Positions 8,869 through 16,358 of a DNA stretch of 64,000 nt are shown one piece after another. The stretch's first letter is position 1. Every line of letters begins with the position of its first letter. The notes beneath the pieces were generated by a model. That model was not told the origin of the DNA. It searched no databases and saw nothing but the letters and a program-made list of their open reading frames with translations. Origin of the DNA: Pseudomonas sp. PSE14 (GTDB lineage Bacteria; Pseudomonadota; Gammaproteobacteria; Pseudomonadales; Pseudomonadaceae); assembly GCF_029203285.1 (NCBI RefSeq), contig NZ_CP115669.1, positions 2,852,001 through 2,916,000 of the forward strand. The letters are read 5' to 3'. A program made the position numbers and the translations under genes.

Positions 8869-10173
8869 ATGAGTAGTGAACGCAAGGTCATCGCCTTCTT
8901 TCCCGAGGCCGCCTACGGCCCGGCCCTGAACTCCGTGGGCATCGCCCAGGCCTGCGAGGCGCTGGGGCACAAGGCGGTGTTCCTCACCGATCCGGGGATG
9001 ACCGGGGTCTATTCCGCCTACGGCTTCGAGGAGCATTACGTGAACATGTCCGAGCCGATGCCGGCCGAGGAGATGGCGCGCTACTGGTCCGACTTCATCA
9101 ATGGCCACATCCCCAACTTCCGCAAGGCGCCGATCGACCAGCTCGACAACTACGTGAAGGAATGCTGGGAGGCCATCGTCTCCACCTCCAAGTGGGCGCA
9201 GAAGGAGTTGCCGGCGATCCTCGACCGGATCAAGCCGGACCTGATCTGCGTGGACAACGTGATCCTCTTCCCGGCCATCAAGCATTACGGCAAGCCGTGG
9301 GTGCGGATCATCTCCTGCTCGGAAAACGAAGTGCATGACCCGGACATCCCGCCGTATCTGTCGGGCATGAGCGTGGAGGACAAGGACGGTCACGCGCGCT
9401 TCCAGAAACGCTTCGAAGAAGTGATCGCGCCGATCCATGCCGACTTCAACGACTTCCTCGCCCAGTGCGGCGAGCGGCCCTATCCGCTGGGCACCTTCTT
9501 CGAAGAGTCGCCCTACATGAACCTGCTGCTGTACCCGGACCCGGTGAAGTTCCAGCGCCGCCATCCGTTGCCGGCGCGGCAGTTCCACTACCTGCAGGGC
9601 TGCGTTCGCACCGACAAGCCCTACGAGATCCCGCAGTTCAAGGCGCACAACGACAAGCCGCTGCTCTATGTCAGCTTCGGCAGCCTGGGCTCGGGCGATG
9701 TCGATCTGCTCAAGCGCCTGGTCACCACCATCGGCAAGCTGCCGTACCGCGCGCTGTTCAACGTCGGCGAGCACGTGGAGAAGTACACCGACCTGCCGGA
9801 CAACGTGATCGTCTCCAACTGGTACCCGCAGCCCTCGGTGATCGCCCAGGTCGACGCGGTGATCCACCACGGCGGCAACAACAGCTTCACCGAGTGCCTG
9901 TTCTTCGGCAAACCGGCCATCGTCATGCCCTACGTGTGGGACGGCCACGACAACGCCATGCGCGCCCAGGAAAGTGGCCACGGCCTGCGCATGGACCGCT
10001 ACGAGTGGAGCGAGGAGGACCTGGCGCGCAACATCGCCCAGCTGCTGGGCGATGACCTGATGAAGGAGCGCCTGGCGCGCACCAGCGACTACATGCGCTC
10101 GCGCAAAGGGCCGGAGGACGCCGCGCGTATCCTCGACCAGCTCATGCAGGGCAAGGCGGTGAACCATGCCTGA
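8869..10173 (+). CDS. GT-B fold glycosyltransferase, MGT/UGT-like (copy 2)
   Basis: 434 aa. ATG 8869 has AGGAGAG upstream and gives MSSERKVIAFFPEAAYGPALN, which aligns with the start of the paralogue at 2449-3735. The donor site region contains YVSFGSLGSGD, WYPQPSVI, VIHHGGNNSFTECLFFGKP and WDGHDNAMRAQESGHG. Cytoplasmic, no signal peptide. It sits directly behind the PotA-like ATPase and overlaps the first cupin gene by 8 bases, so it is part of the transporter operon. This is unusual for polyamine importers. It may glycosylate the imported compound or a derivative. Confidence 0.86.
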   Translation: MSSERKVIAFFPEAAYGPALNSVGIAQACEALGHKAVFLTDPGMTGVYSAYGFEEHYVNMSEPMPAEEMARYWSDFINGHIPNFRKAPIDQLDNYVKECWEAIVSTSKWAQKELPAILDRIKPDLICVDNVILFPAIKHYGKPWVRIISCSENEVHDPDIPPYLSGMSVEDKDGHARFQKRFEEVIAPIHADFNDFLAQCGERPYPLGTFFEESPYMNLLLYPDPVKFQRRHPLPARQFHYLQGCVRTDKPYEIPQFKAHNDKPLLYVSFGSLGSGDVDLLKRLVTTIGKLPYRALFNVGEHVEKYTDLPDNVIVSNWYPQPSVIAQVDAVIHHGGNNSFTECLFFGKPAIVMPYVWDGHDNAMRAQESGHGLRMDRYEWSEEDLARNIAQLLGDDLMKERLARTSDYMRSRKGPEDAARILDQLMQGKAVNHA

Positions 10174-10531
10174 GTTCAAGGCCGACAGCAGTGCGCCGCA
10201 CATCCGCGGCGCCCGCGCATACGACGACCTGGTGGACTGGGGCGTGCAGTCCGACGCGCTGGAAGGCGTCTCGCACTCCAGCGGCCGCCTGCTGTTCAAG
10301 GGGCCGAACAACAGCCCGGAAACCGGCCTTTGGGTCTGCACCCCTGGACGCTGGCGGCTGTCGATCCCGCGCGACGAGTTGTGCCACTTCGTCGCCGGCC
10401 GCGCCACCTACCGCTCCGACGAGGGCGAGGTGATCGAGGTCGAGCCCGACACCCTGGTTCTGTTCCCGGCCGGCTGGACTGGCGAATGCACCGTGCATAC
10501 CACGTTGCGCAATCTCTACATGCTGGCGTGA
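10166..10531 (+). CDS. Cupin-domain protein, DUF861/Cupin_3 type (copy 1)
   Basis: 121 aa forming a single small beta-barrel. Typical Cupin_3 features are GLWVCTPGRWRL, the DELCHFVAGRATY turn, VIEVEPDTLVLFPAGWTG and a terminal beta strand. Only one His lies in the first cupin motif, so metal binding is uncertain. The family includes ureidoglycine aminohydrolase-like and EutQ-like proteins, but many members have no known reaction. It overlaps the glycosyltransferase gene and is the first of two tandem paralogues. Confidence 0.8.
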   Translation: MPEFKADSSAPHIRGARAYDDLVDWGVQSDALEGVSHSSGRLLFKGPNNSPETGLWVCTPGRWRLSIPRDELCHFVAGRATYRSDEGEVIEVEPDTLVLFPAGWTGECTVHTTLRNLYMLA

Positions 10532-10534
10532 TTT

Positions 10535-10624
10535 CGTAGGGCGCATAACGCCCCAAGCGGTATCCGCCGTCGATCCTGCGCCGAACCCCTCGGCGGATAA
10601 CCGCAAGCGGTTATTCGCCCTACG
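10535..10624. repeat. Intergenic inverted-repeat element (copy A)
   Basis: The ends CGTAGGGCG and CGCCCTACG are complementary. Inside lie further paired stretches (ATCCGCCG with CGGCGGAT, and GCATAAC-like with GTTAT-like sequence). A related element with the same termini is at 62246-62321. It sits between the two cupin genes, interrupting an otherwise compact operon. No coding capacity is seen. Confidence 0.7.
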
Positions 10625-10668
10625 CCTTATCCGACCGCCCAAGTGGGTGGCCATTGCTGGAGAAAGAC

Positions 10669-11013
10669 ATGAAGACCCCCGTTATCCACCGCCCGTTGCA
10701 AGTCACCGAACTCAAGGACTGGGGCGTGATCCCGACCATGCTGGAGGGTGAGTCCCACGTCAGCGGCGTGGTGCTGCACAAGGGGCCCGAAGGCCAGTCC
10801 GAATGCGGCATCTGGCACTGCACGCCGGGCAAGTGGTTCTGCCACGTCACCAGCGACGAGTTCTGCCACTTCCTCGAAGGCCGCTGCACCTATGTGCACG
10901 AGTCCGGCGAGGTAATCGAGATCGAGCCGGACACCGCGGCCTTCTTCCCCAAGGACTGGAAGGGCGTGTGCACCGTGCACGAGACCATCAAGAAGGTCTA
11001 CATGATCCGGTGA
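10669..11013 (+). CDS. Cupin-domain protein, DUF861/Cupin_3 type (copy 2)
   Basis: 114 aa. ATG 10669 has GGAGAAAGAC directly upstream and is preferred over TTG 10654. It aligns along its length with the preceding cupin: KDWGVIPTMLEGESHVSG, GIWHCTPGKWF, DEFCHFLEGRCTY, VIEIEPDTAAFFPKDWKG. The tandem pair may act as a heteromer or on two related molecules. The kinase gene follows after 4 bases. Confidence 0.82.
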   Translation: MKTPVIHRPLQVTELKDWGVIPTMLEGESHVSGVVLHKGPEGQSECGIWHCTPGKWFCHVTSDEFCHFLEGRCTYVHESGEVIEIEPDTAAFFPKDWKGVCTVHETIKKVYMIR

Positions 11014-11017
11014 TGCC

Positions 11018-12049
11018 ATGAACCTGCCCCTGGAAACCACCCGTGCCGCAGCCCGCGAGATATTTCTCGCCGGCTGCGGCCATGCTGGCCGGCCCCTGCT
11101 CGCGCTGCCGGCGGATGCCTCCGCGCGACGCTACTTCCGCCTGGAGGGGCAAGGTCTGCTGCTGATGGATTCGCCGCCCGGCGCCGAGCCGTTGGCACCC
11201 TACCTGCGGGTGGCGCAATTGCTGCGCGGCTGCGGGCTGTCGGCGCCGAAGGTGCTGGCCGCGGATGTCGAGCTGGGCCTGGCGCTGGTGGAGGACTTCG
11301 GTCACGCCACCTACACCCGGCTGCTCGCCGTCGGCCATGATGAAGCGGCGCTGTACCGCCTCGCCGTGGACGCCCTGGTGCGCCTGCATCGCGCCGGCCC
11401 CCAGGCCGCCGAAGGCGTGCCGGCCTATGACGGCCAGAAGCTGGGCGAGGAGGCGGCGCTGTTCATCGACTGGTACGCGCCGCTGCTGGCGGGGGAGCGC
11501 AACACCGCGCGACTGCGCGAGGCCTACCTCGACACCTTCGCCAGGGTTTGTCGTGACGTCGCCATGCGCCGCGAGGTGCTGGTGCTGCGGGACTACCACG
11601 TCGACAACCTGATGCTGCTGGCCGACCGCGAAGGCGTCGCCGCCTGCGGCCTGCTGGATTTCCAGGATGCCCTCTGCGGCTCACCGGCCTATGACCTGAT
11701 GTCCCTGCTCGAAGACGCCCGTCGCGACGTGTCTGAAACGCTGCGCGTGTCCTTGCTGGCCCGCTACCTGAGCCAGCGCCCGGAAGTCGATGGCCGCCGC
11801 TTCATGGCCGACTACCAGGCATTGGCCGCGCAGCGCCACGCCAAGGTGCTGGGCATCTTCGTGCGCCTGGCCCGGCGGGACGGCAAGAGTGGCTACCTGA
11901 AGCACCTGCCGCGCGTGCTCGGGCTGTTCCGGCGAGCGCTGGACAGCGAGCCCCTGCACCCCTTGCGCGACCTGCTCGATGCCGAACTCCCTTCCTGGCG
12001 CCAGCCGCTGCCCGGCGAATTGCTCGCCGAACGTCTGGCCACCCACTGA
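11018..12049 (+). CDS. Aminoglycoside-phosphotransferase-fold kinase, AmgK-like
   Basis: 343 aa. The N-lobe has the DASARRYFRL nucleotide-loop pattern and LALVEDFGHATYTRLL; the C-lobe has VLRDYHVDNLMLL and LLDFQDALCGSPAYDLMSLLEDARRD, the catalytic and DFQD metal motifs of the AmgK/cell-wall sugar kinase group of the APH fold. The His that usually precedes the catalytic RD motif is Leu here, while Asp and Asn are kept. It may phosphorylate a sugar or amino alcohol linked to the glycosyltransferase step. It begins 4 bases after the cupin stop and is followed by the aldehyde dehydrogenase gene. Confidence 0.8.
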   Translation: MNLPLETTRAAAREIFLAGCGHAGRPLLALPADASARRYFRLEGQGLLLMDSPPGAEPLAPYLRVAQLLRGCGLSAPKVLAADVELGLALVEDFGHATYTRLLAVGHDEAALYRLAVDALVRLHRAGPQAAEGVPAYDGQKLGEEAALFIDWYAPLLAGERNTARLREAYLDTFARVCRDVAMRREVLVLRDYHVDNLMLLADREGVAACGLLDFQDALCGSPAYDLMSLLEDARRDVSETLRVSLLARYLSQRPEVDGRRFMADYQALAAQRHAKVLGIFVRLARRDGKSGYLKHLPRVLGLFRRALDSEPLHPLRDLLDAELPSWRQPLPGELLAERLATH

Positions 12050-12066
12050 ATCTTGCGGAGCATTCC

Positions 12067-13581
12067 ATGACCGAATTCCACAGCGCTTTCCATCCCGATT
12101 CGCCCCTGCGCTTCATCGGCCCGCACTACCAGCGCGCCGCGACGCATCGCCTGCGCGACATCATCAATCCCGCCGACCTGACCACGGTCGGCCGCATTGC
12201 CCTGTGCGATGGCGAGGACGTGGATGCCGCCATCGACGCCGCCAACGCCGCCCAGCGCGAGTGGAAGCGCGTGGATGCGAAGTCCCGCGCGGCGATCCTC
12301 CATCAGTTGGCCAACGCCATCGAAACCGACCAGGCCACCCAGCGCGAAGTGGCGCGGCTGATGACCCTGGAAATGGGCAAGCCATTCCCGGAGGCCATGG
12401 GCGAGCTGGCCAACTGCGCGCCGATCTTCCGTTACTACGCCGAGATGGCGCGCGACGAGGCTGGCAAGGTGGCCGGTACCACTCAGCTCGGCTCGTTCCA
12501 GCATGTGCGCTACGAGCCCTATGGCGTGAGCGTGCACATCATGCCGTTCAACTTCCCCATCCTGCTGATGTGCTGGACTCTGGCGGCCTCGCTGGCGGCG
12601 GGCAACGCCTGCATCGTCAAGCCGGCGGAAAGCACCACACTGTGCACCCTGAAATTCATGGAGCACTTCAAGGTGCTGCCGGCGGGCATGGTCAGTTGCG
12701 TGCCGGGCGATGCCAGCACCGCGCAGCGCCTGGTGCAGTCCGAGCGCACCCACGCCGTGGCCTTCACCGGCAGCGTCGCCGCCGGCAAGGCAGTGGCGGT
12801 GGCCTGTGCCGAGCGGATGAAGCCTGCAGTGATCGAGGCGGGCGGCAGCGACCCGATGATCATCTCCCGCCACGCGCCGCTGGAAGTGGCGGCGGCCGGC
12901 GCGGTGACCGCTGCCTTCCACCTGACGGGGCAGATCTGCACCTCGGCCGAGCGCTTCTTCGTGGTGGACGAGATTCACGACCAGTTCGTCGCGCGCTTCG
13001 CCGAACGCACCCGCGCACTGCGCATCGGCCATGGGCTGGAACGCTCGGAGATCGGTCCGCTGGTGAGCGAAGCGGCCCGCGCCAAGGTCATCCGCCTGGT
13101 GGACGACGCCGTGGCCAAGGGCGCCACGTTGGTCTGCGGCGGGCGAATTCCGCCGCAATTCCCGGTGGGCTGGTACTTTGAGCCGACCATCCTCACCGAC
13201 GTCACCCCGGCCATGGCGATCTTCCACGAGGAGTGCTTCGGCCCAGTGGCGGCCATCTGCAAGGTGAAGGACTTCGACGAGGCCGTGCGCCTGGCCAACG
13301 ATTCGCCGTTCGGCCTGGGCGCTTCGCTATTCTCCACCGACCTGGCCGAGGCCATGGAAGCGGCGGACCGCCTGGAAGCCGGCATGGTCTGGGTGAACAA
13401 CCCGCTGATCGACAACGACGCCTTGCCCTTCGGCGGCTGGAAGATGTCCGGCATGGGCCGCGAACTGGGCCGCCAGGGCCTGGATGCGTTCCGCCGCTCG
13501 AAGATGGTGATCATCGACCACCAGCCGCAGATTCACTCCTGGTGGTACCCCTACGGGGATGAGGTGTTCTACCAGGGCTGA
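12067..13581 (+). CDS. NAD(P)-dependent aldehyde dehydrogenase
   Basis: 504 aa. Start ATG 12067 has GCGGAG upstream. The Rossmann and catalytic domains show VHIMPFNFPILLMCW, the FTGSVAAGKAV cofactor segment, the catalytic Glu in VIEAGGSDP (about residue 256), the nucleophilic Cys in TGQICTSAERF (about residue 291), and the PFGGWKMSGMGRELG oligomerisation-site motif. It resembles succinate-semialdehyde or aminobutyraldehyde-type enzymes. As the last gene of the transporter operon it would turn an aldehyde from the imported compound into a carboxylic acid. Exact substrate unknown. Confidence 0.87.
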   Translation: MTEFHSAFHPDSPLRFIGPHYQRAATHRLRDIINPADLTTVGRIALCDGEDVDAAIDAANAAQREWKRVDAKSRAAILHQLANAIETDQATQREVARLMTLEMGKPFPEAMGELANCAPIFRYYAEMARDEAGKVAGTTQLGSFQHVRYEPYGVSVHIMPFNFPILLMCWTLAASLAAGNACIVKPAESTTLCTLKFMEHFKVLPAGMVSCVPGDASTAQRLVQSERTHAVAFTGSVAAGKAVAVACAERMKPAVIEAGGSDPMIISRHAPLEVAAAGAVTAAFHLTGQICTSAERFFVVDEIHDQFVARFAERTRALRIGHGLERSEIGPLVSEAARAKVIRLVDDAVAKGATLVCGGRIPPQFPVGWYFEPTILTDVTPAMAIFHEECFGPVAAICKVKDFDEAVRLANDSPFGLGASLFSTDLAEAMEAADRLEAGMVWVNNPLIDNDALPFGGWKMSGMGRELGRQGLDAFRRSKMVIIDHQPQIHSWWYPYGDEVFYQG

Positions 13582-13589
13582 AATGAGGC

Positions 13590-14180
13590 TCAGGCGCGGC
13601 CCAGTCTTTCCAGGAGTCGCGTCTTTACCTCGGGCCACTCGCTGTCGATGATGCTGAAGCGCACCGAGTTGCGCTTGCGGCCGTCGGGCATGATGCGCTC
13701 GTGGCGGACGATGCCCTCCTGCACTGCACCCAGGCGCAGGATGGCGGCGCGGGATTTTTCGTTCAGCTCGTCGGTGGTGAACTGCACGCGCACACAATCG
13801 AGTTCCTCGAAAGCGTAAGTGAGTAACAGCAGCTTGGCCTCGGTATTGATCGGCGTGCGCTGCGCCGACAGGGCGAGCCAGGTGTGGCCGATCTCCAGCT
13901 TGCGGTTGATACGGTCGACCTTCCAGAAGCGGGTGCTGCCGACGATCTTCCCTGTGCGACGGTCGAGGATGGCGAAGGGCAGGACGGTGCCTTCCTCCAG
14001 GCCTTTTTCGGCCTTGGCAAGGTAGCTTCCCACGGTGTCCGGGCCAGGCACCACGGTGACTTTAAGGTTCCACAATTCGCCATCGGCGGCGGCCGCGAGC
14101 AGGGCGTCGGCGTGCTCGGCGCGCAGGGGGATGAGTTCGACATGATTGCCGGGCAGGTGCGGGCAGGCGAGGGCGGGCAT
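13590..14180 (-). CDS. GNAT acetyltransferase, RimJ/RimL type
   Basis: 196 aa. It has the start NHVELIPLRAEHADALLAAAADGELWNL, then PFAILDRRTGKIVGSTRFW, EIGHTWLALSAQRTPINTEAKLLLL (acetyl-CoA binding region) and RAAILRLGAVQEGIVRHERI, all typical of ribosomal-protein-type N-acetyltransferases. The substrate is not evident. Its stop codon is 8 bases past the end of the aldehyde dehydrogenase gene, convergent, without a clear terminator between. Confidence 0.85.
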   Translation of the reverse strand: MPALACPHLPGNHVELIPLRAEHADALLAAAADGELWNLKVTVVPGPDTVGSYLAKAEKGLEEGTVLPFAILDRRTGKIVGSTRFWKVDRINRKLEIGHTWLALSAQRTPINTEAKLLLLTYAFEELDCVRVQFTTDELNEKSRAAILRLGAVQEGIVRHERIMPDGRKRNSVRFSIIDSEWPEVKTRLLERLGRA

Positions 14181-14452
14181 GCTGTTGAGCTCTGGGCGGA
14201 ACGAGCCTGAAGCCTACCGGAAACGGCGTGCGTTTCGAAGGAGCGGGTCTTGCCCACACAAGTACATGCCGCGGATTGAAACCTTGCAGGTGACTGTCTT
14301 GGACGGGCGCCAGATCCATGGGAGTCATTCCTGACAGCTTGGTGCCATGTCAGGATTTCGCGAACGTAGTGAGCTCCTGCGAGAGCCGATCCCTACGTAG
14401 GAACGGACTCCCGCCGCGATGGCAGCCGCAGGCCGCCGCCCAAGGCCCGCCC

Positions 14453-15127
14453 TCAGATATGCCAGATCTGCAGGTCCTTGATCACGCAGACCGAAGCATC
14501 GGTGGCCAGCGTAGTGTCGGTGAAATCTACCTGGTTGTAGACGCCGCCATGGAAATCGAAGGTCTGCGCTGCCCAACTGGCGTCCAGCGGCATTGAGGGC
14601 ACGCTGGAGGTGCGGCCGTTGCAACTGGCCTGCACGCTGAGCATCAGGCTGGACGTGGCCAGGATCAGGATGTCGAAGTCCGAACCCAGCGGCACGTTGT
14701 CCAGCACCGTGCTGTTCACCGGGGTGGTCTGGTTGAAGTTCTGGCGAAAGCCCATGGTCAGCTTGCCCTTCTGCCAGAACACCTTTAGCAGCGGGCTGTC
14801 GTCGTTCTTCACGTGCATCTGGGCCACCACCACCTTCTGCGCCGAATTCACCTGGGTCACCTTCATCAACTGATGGTTCACATGCTCGGTAGCGCCTGTC
14901 AGGCTCCAGTAGATGGGCTCCTTCCATTCGCAGCGAGTCCGGTGGACGCTCTTGCTCGCCGCTCCCTTGGTCGGCGCAGTGAGCTGCAGGCTGCCGTCCG
15001 GTAGCCGGGTGACCAGCTCCGGATACTGCTCTAGAGCCACGGGACCGGGAACTTCAATAGCCAGCGTGTCGGTAGGTGTCTTTCCCACTGGCAGCGCGAT
15101 ATTGAGGTTGTCGATATTCACGTTCAT
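14453..15127 (-). CDS. Alginate-lyase-like protein, PL7 family fold
   Basis: 224 aa. The PL7 (Alginate_lyase2) landmarks are all present in order but diverged: RTRCEWKE corresponds to the RSELRE active-site strand, VVVAQMHVKNDD to the QIH strand, and FHGGVYNQVDF to the YxKxGxYxQ strand. The ribosome site is strong (GGAAGGAG). No signal peptide is visible, so it appears cytoplasmic or non-classically exported, as for some short Pseudomonas PL7 proteins. Expected activity is beta-elimination of alginate or a related polyuronate. Replacement of Ile by Met in QIH and other changes leave the activity open. Confidence 0.7.
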   Translation of the reverse strand: MNVNIDNLNIALPVGKTPTDTLAIEVPGPVALEQYPELVTRLPDGSLQLTAPTKGAASKSVHRTRCEWKEPIYWSLTGATEHVNHQLMKVTQVNSAQKVVVAQMHVKNDDSPLLKVFWQKGKLTMGFRQNFNQTTPVNSTVLDNVPLGSDFDILILATSSLMLSVQASCNGRTSSVPSMPLDASWAAQTFDFHGGVYNQVDFTDTTLATDASVCVIKDLQIWHI

Positions 15128-15286
15128 ACCGGCACTCCTTCCTTCGTCGGGGGTGCTGGCTTTGACCGGACTTCGCCCTGCCGTGTCGATTTTTCGGCCG
15201 AGCGGTCATGGTGGCTCTCGGCCCCTGTGAACGCCTTGCGTTACAACCTGGGAAAGGCTGGCACAGGAAAGCCTTCAGTAGTGGCT

Positions 15287-15466
15287 TCAGCGGCCCGGCA
15301 GCATCGGGGTGAGGTGCAGGATGTTCAGCAGGTGCGGGACACGCAGCGGGTAGCAGGCCTGCAGGCGCACGCGAGCTTCGGAGAGGGTCATGTGACGGGA
15401 GAACGAGCGGAGAACGGTCTTGCCCAGGCAGTGACCGTCCTGAAAATGTACGAGGAATTCATTCAT
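15287..15466 (-). CDS. Small hypothetical protein
   Basis: 59 aa from ATG 15466 (MNEFLVHFQDGHCLG...), with a helical middle (MTLSEARVRLQACYPL) and a short hydrophobic end. Unlike most overlapping frames it has a balanced composition. No convincing ribosome site and no recognised family. The frame continues upstream to another ATG at 15556, but that part looks non-coding. Function unknown. Confidence 0.4.
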   Translation of the reverse strand: MNEFLVHFQDGHCLGKTVLRSFSRHMTLSEARVRLQACYPLRVPHLLNILHLTPMLPGR

Positions 15467-15610
15467 GGCGAAGCGACAGCGGAGAAACACGCACAAAGTG
15501 GCGCACAGGCCACGAATGATAGCGGCTCCCGCTGTCCTGGCGTTGCCATAAATCATCCTTTACCGGGCTGCGCAGACAACTGATCCGACGACCGGCGGGT
15601 CGCAAGGCGG

Positions 15611-16024
15611 TCAACGTTCTGTGGCGTAGTCCAGGCGCATACCGAAGGCATGCATGAAGAACGCTGACAGCTGCAGTTCCAGCGTCTGCGCGTTGAGCGA
15701 TGCCAGGTGCGAAGGTTGCCGCCGGGTACGCCGGCTGACGGCAGTGAATTCCTCATGGACGATGCCCTGCGTCAGCGGGTCGGCGATGAGGCGATAACAA
15801 CTGTCCGGCAGGTCCTCGCGCTGCCTGGCGAGCAGGCTGAGTTCGGGGTGGCCATCGGCATTGGTGATCAGCTCCACGCTACAGCGCAGGCCTCGGTCGC
15901 GGGCGAAGCGTGAGGCTTCTTCGAATGCGGGCAGGGCCTTCTGCAGGACCTGGATTTCGAAGGCGAGGAAGAACTGATCGTCGAAATCGACTTCCGGGGT
16001 GTTCCGGGTTGCCTGGTTATGCAT
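15611..16024 (-). CDS. Hypothetical protein, 137 aa
   Basis: ATG 16024 has AGGAGAGG upstream at good distance, so it is preferred over an ATG at 16111. The protein is acidic and soluble (VDFDDQFFLAFEIQVLQKALPAFEEASRFARD...), with a central beta pattern (RCSVELITNADGHPELSLLA, CYRLIADPLTQGIVHEEFTAV). No signal peptide or known motif was recognised. It is monocistronic, between two hypothetical regions. Function unknown. Confidence 0.65.
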   Translation of the reverse strand: MHNQATRNTPEVDFDDQFFLAFEIQVLQKALPAFEEASRFARDRGLRCSVELITNADGHPELSLLARQREDLPDSCYRLIADPLTQGIVHEEFTAVSRRTRRQPSHLASLNAQTLELQLSAFFMHAFGMRLDYATER

Positions 16025-16358
16025 CGCCGGCCTCTCCTGTGTCGATGAATCAATGAAACCCGCTGCGAGCGTCGGGATCGCGTGGGTTTCGTCATCGCGG
16101 CATTGCAGCAACTACAACGCACACATCAGTCAGCCGGCAATGCCATTCTCCTGAACGAAAAGCCATCTCACTTAAGCGCCGGCGCACTGTCAATGAGCAA
16201 TCCCGCATAAGGGCGGAGACGGAAATAGCCAAGCGCTCTGCCGTATGGCGTGGCGCGGGCCAGGAGCAGGAACGACGGATTATGCGAGGGGTGTAAAGCT
16301 GACGTTACACCTCATCACCGCCCACCTGGACTTCGGACGGGCGGCTAAGGCATGGTCG
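16025..16358. other. Intergenic region
   Basis: 334 bases between the 137-aa hypothetical gene and the end of the acyl-CoA dehydrogenase gene. It probably holds the promoter of the leftward hypothetical gene. I see no convincing ORF, hairpin terminator or repeat in it. Confidence 0.5.

Noticed and set aside
14333-14420. REP-like sequence near 14.35-14.42 kb
   Set aside because: Only partial matches to the REP unit; no clear stem pair.
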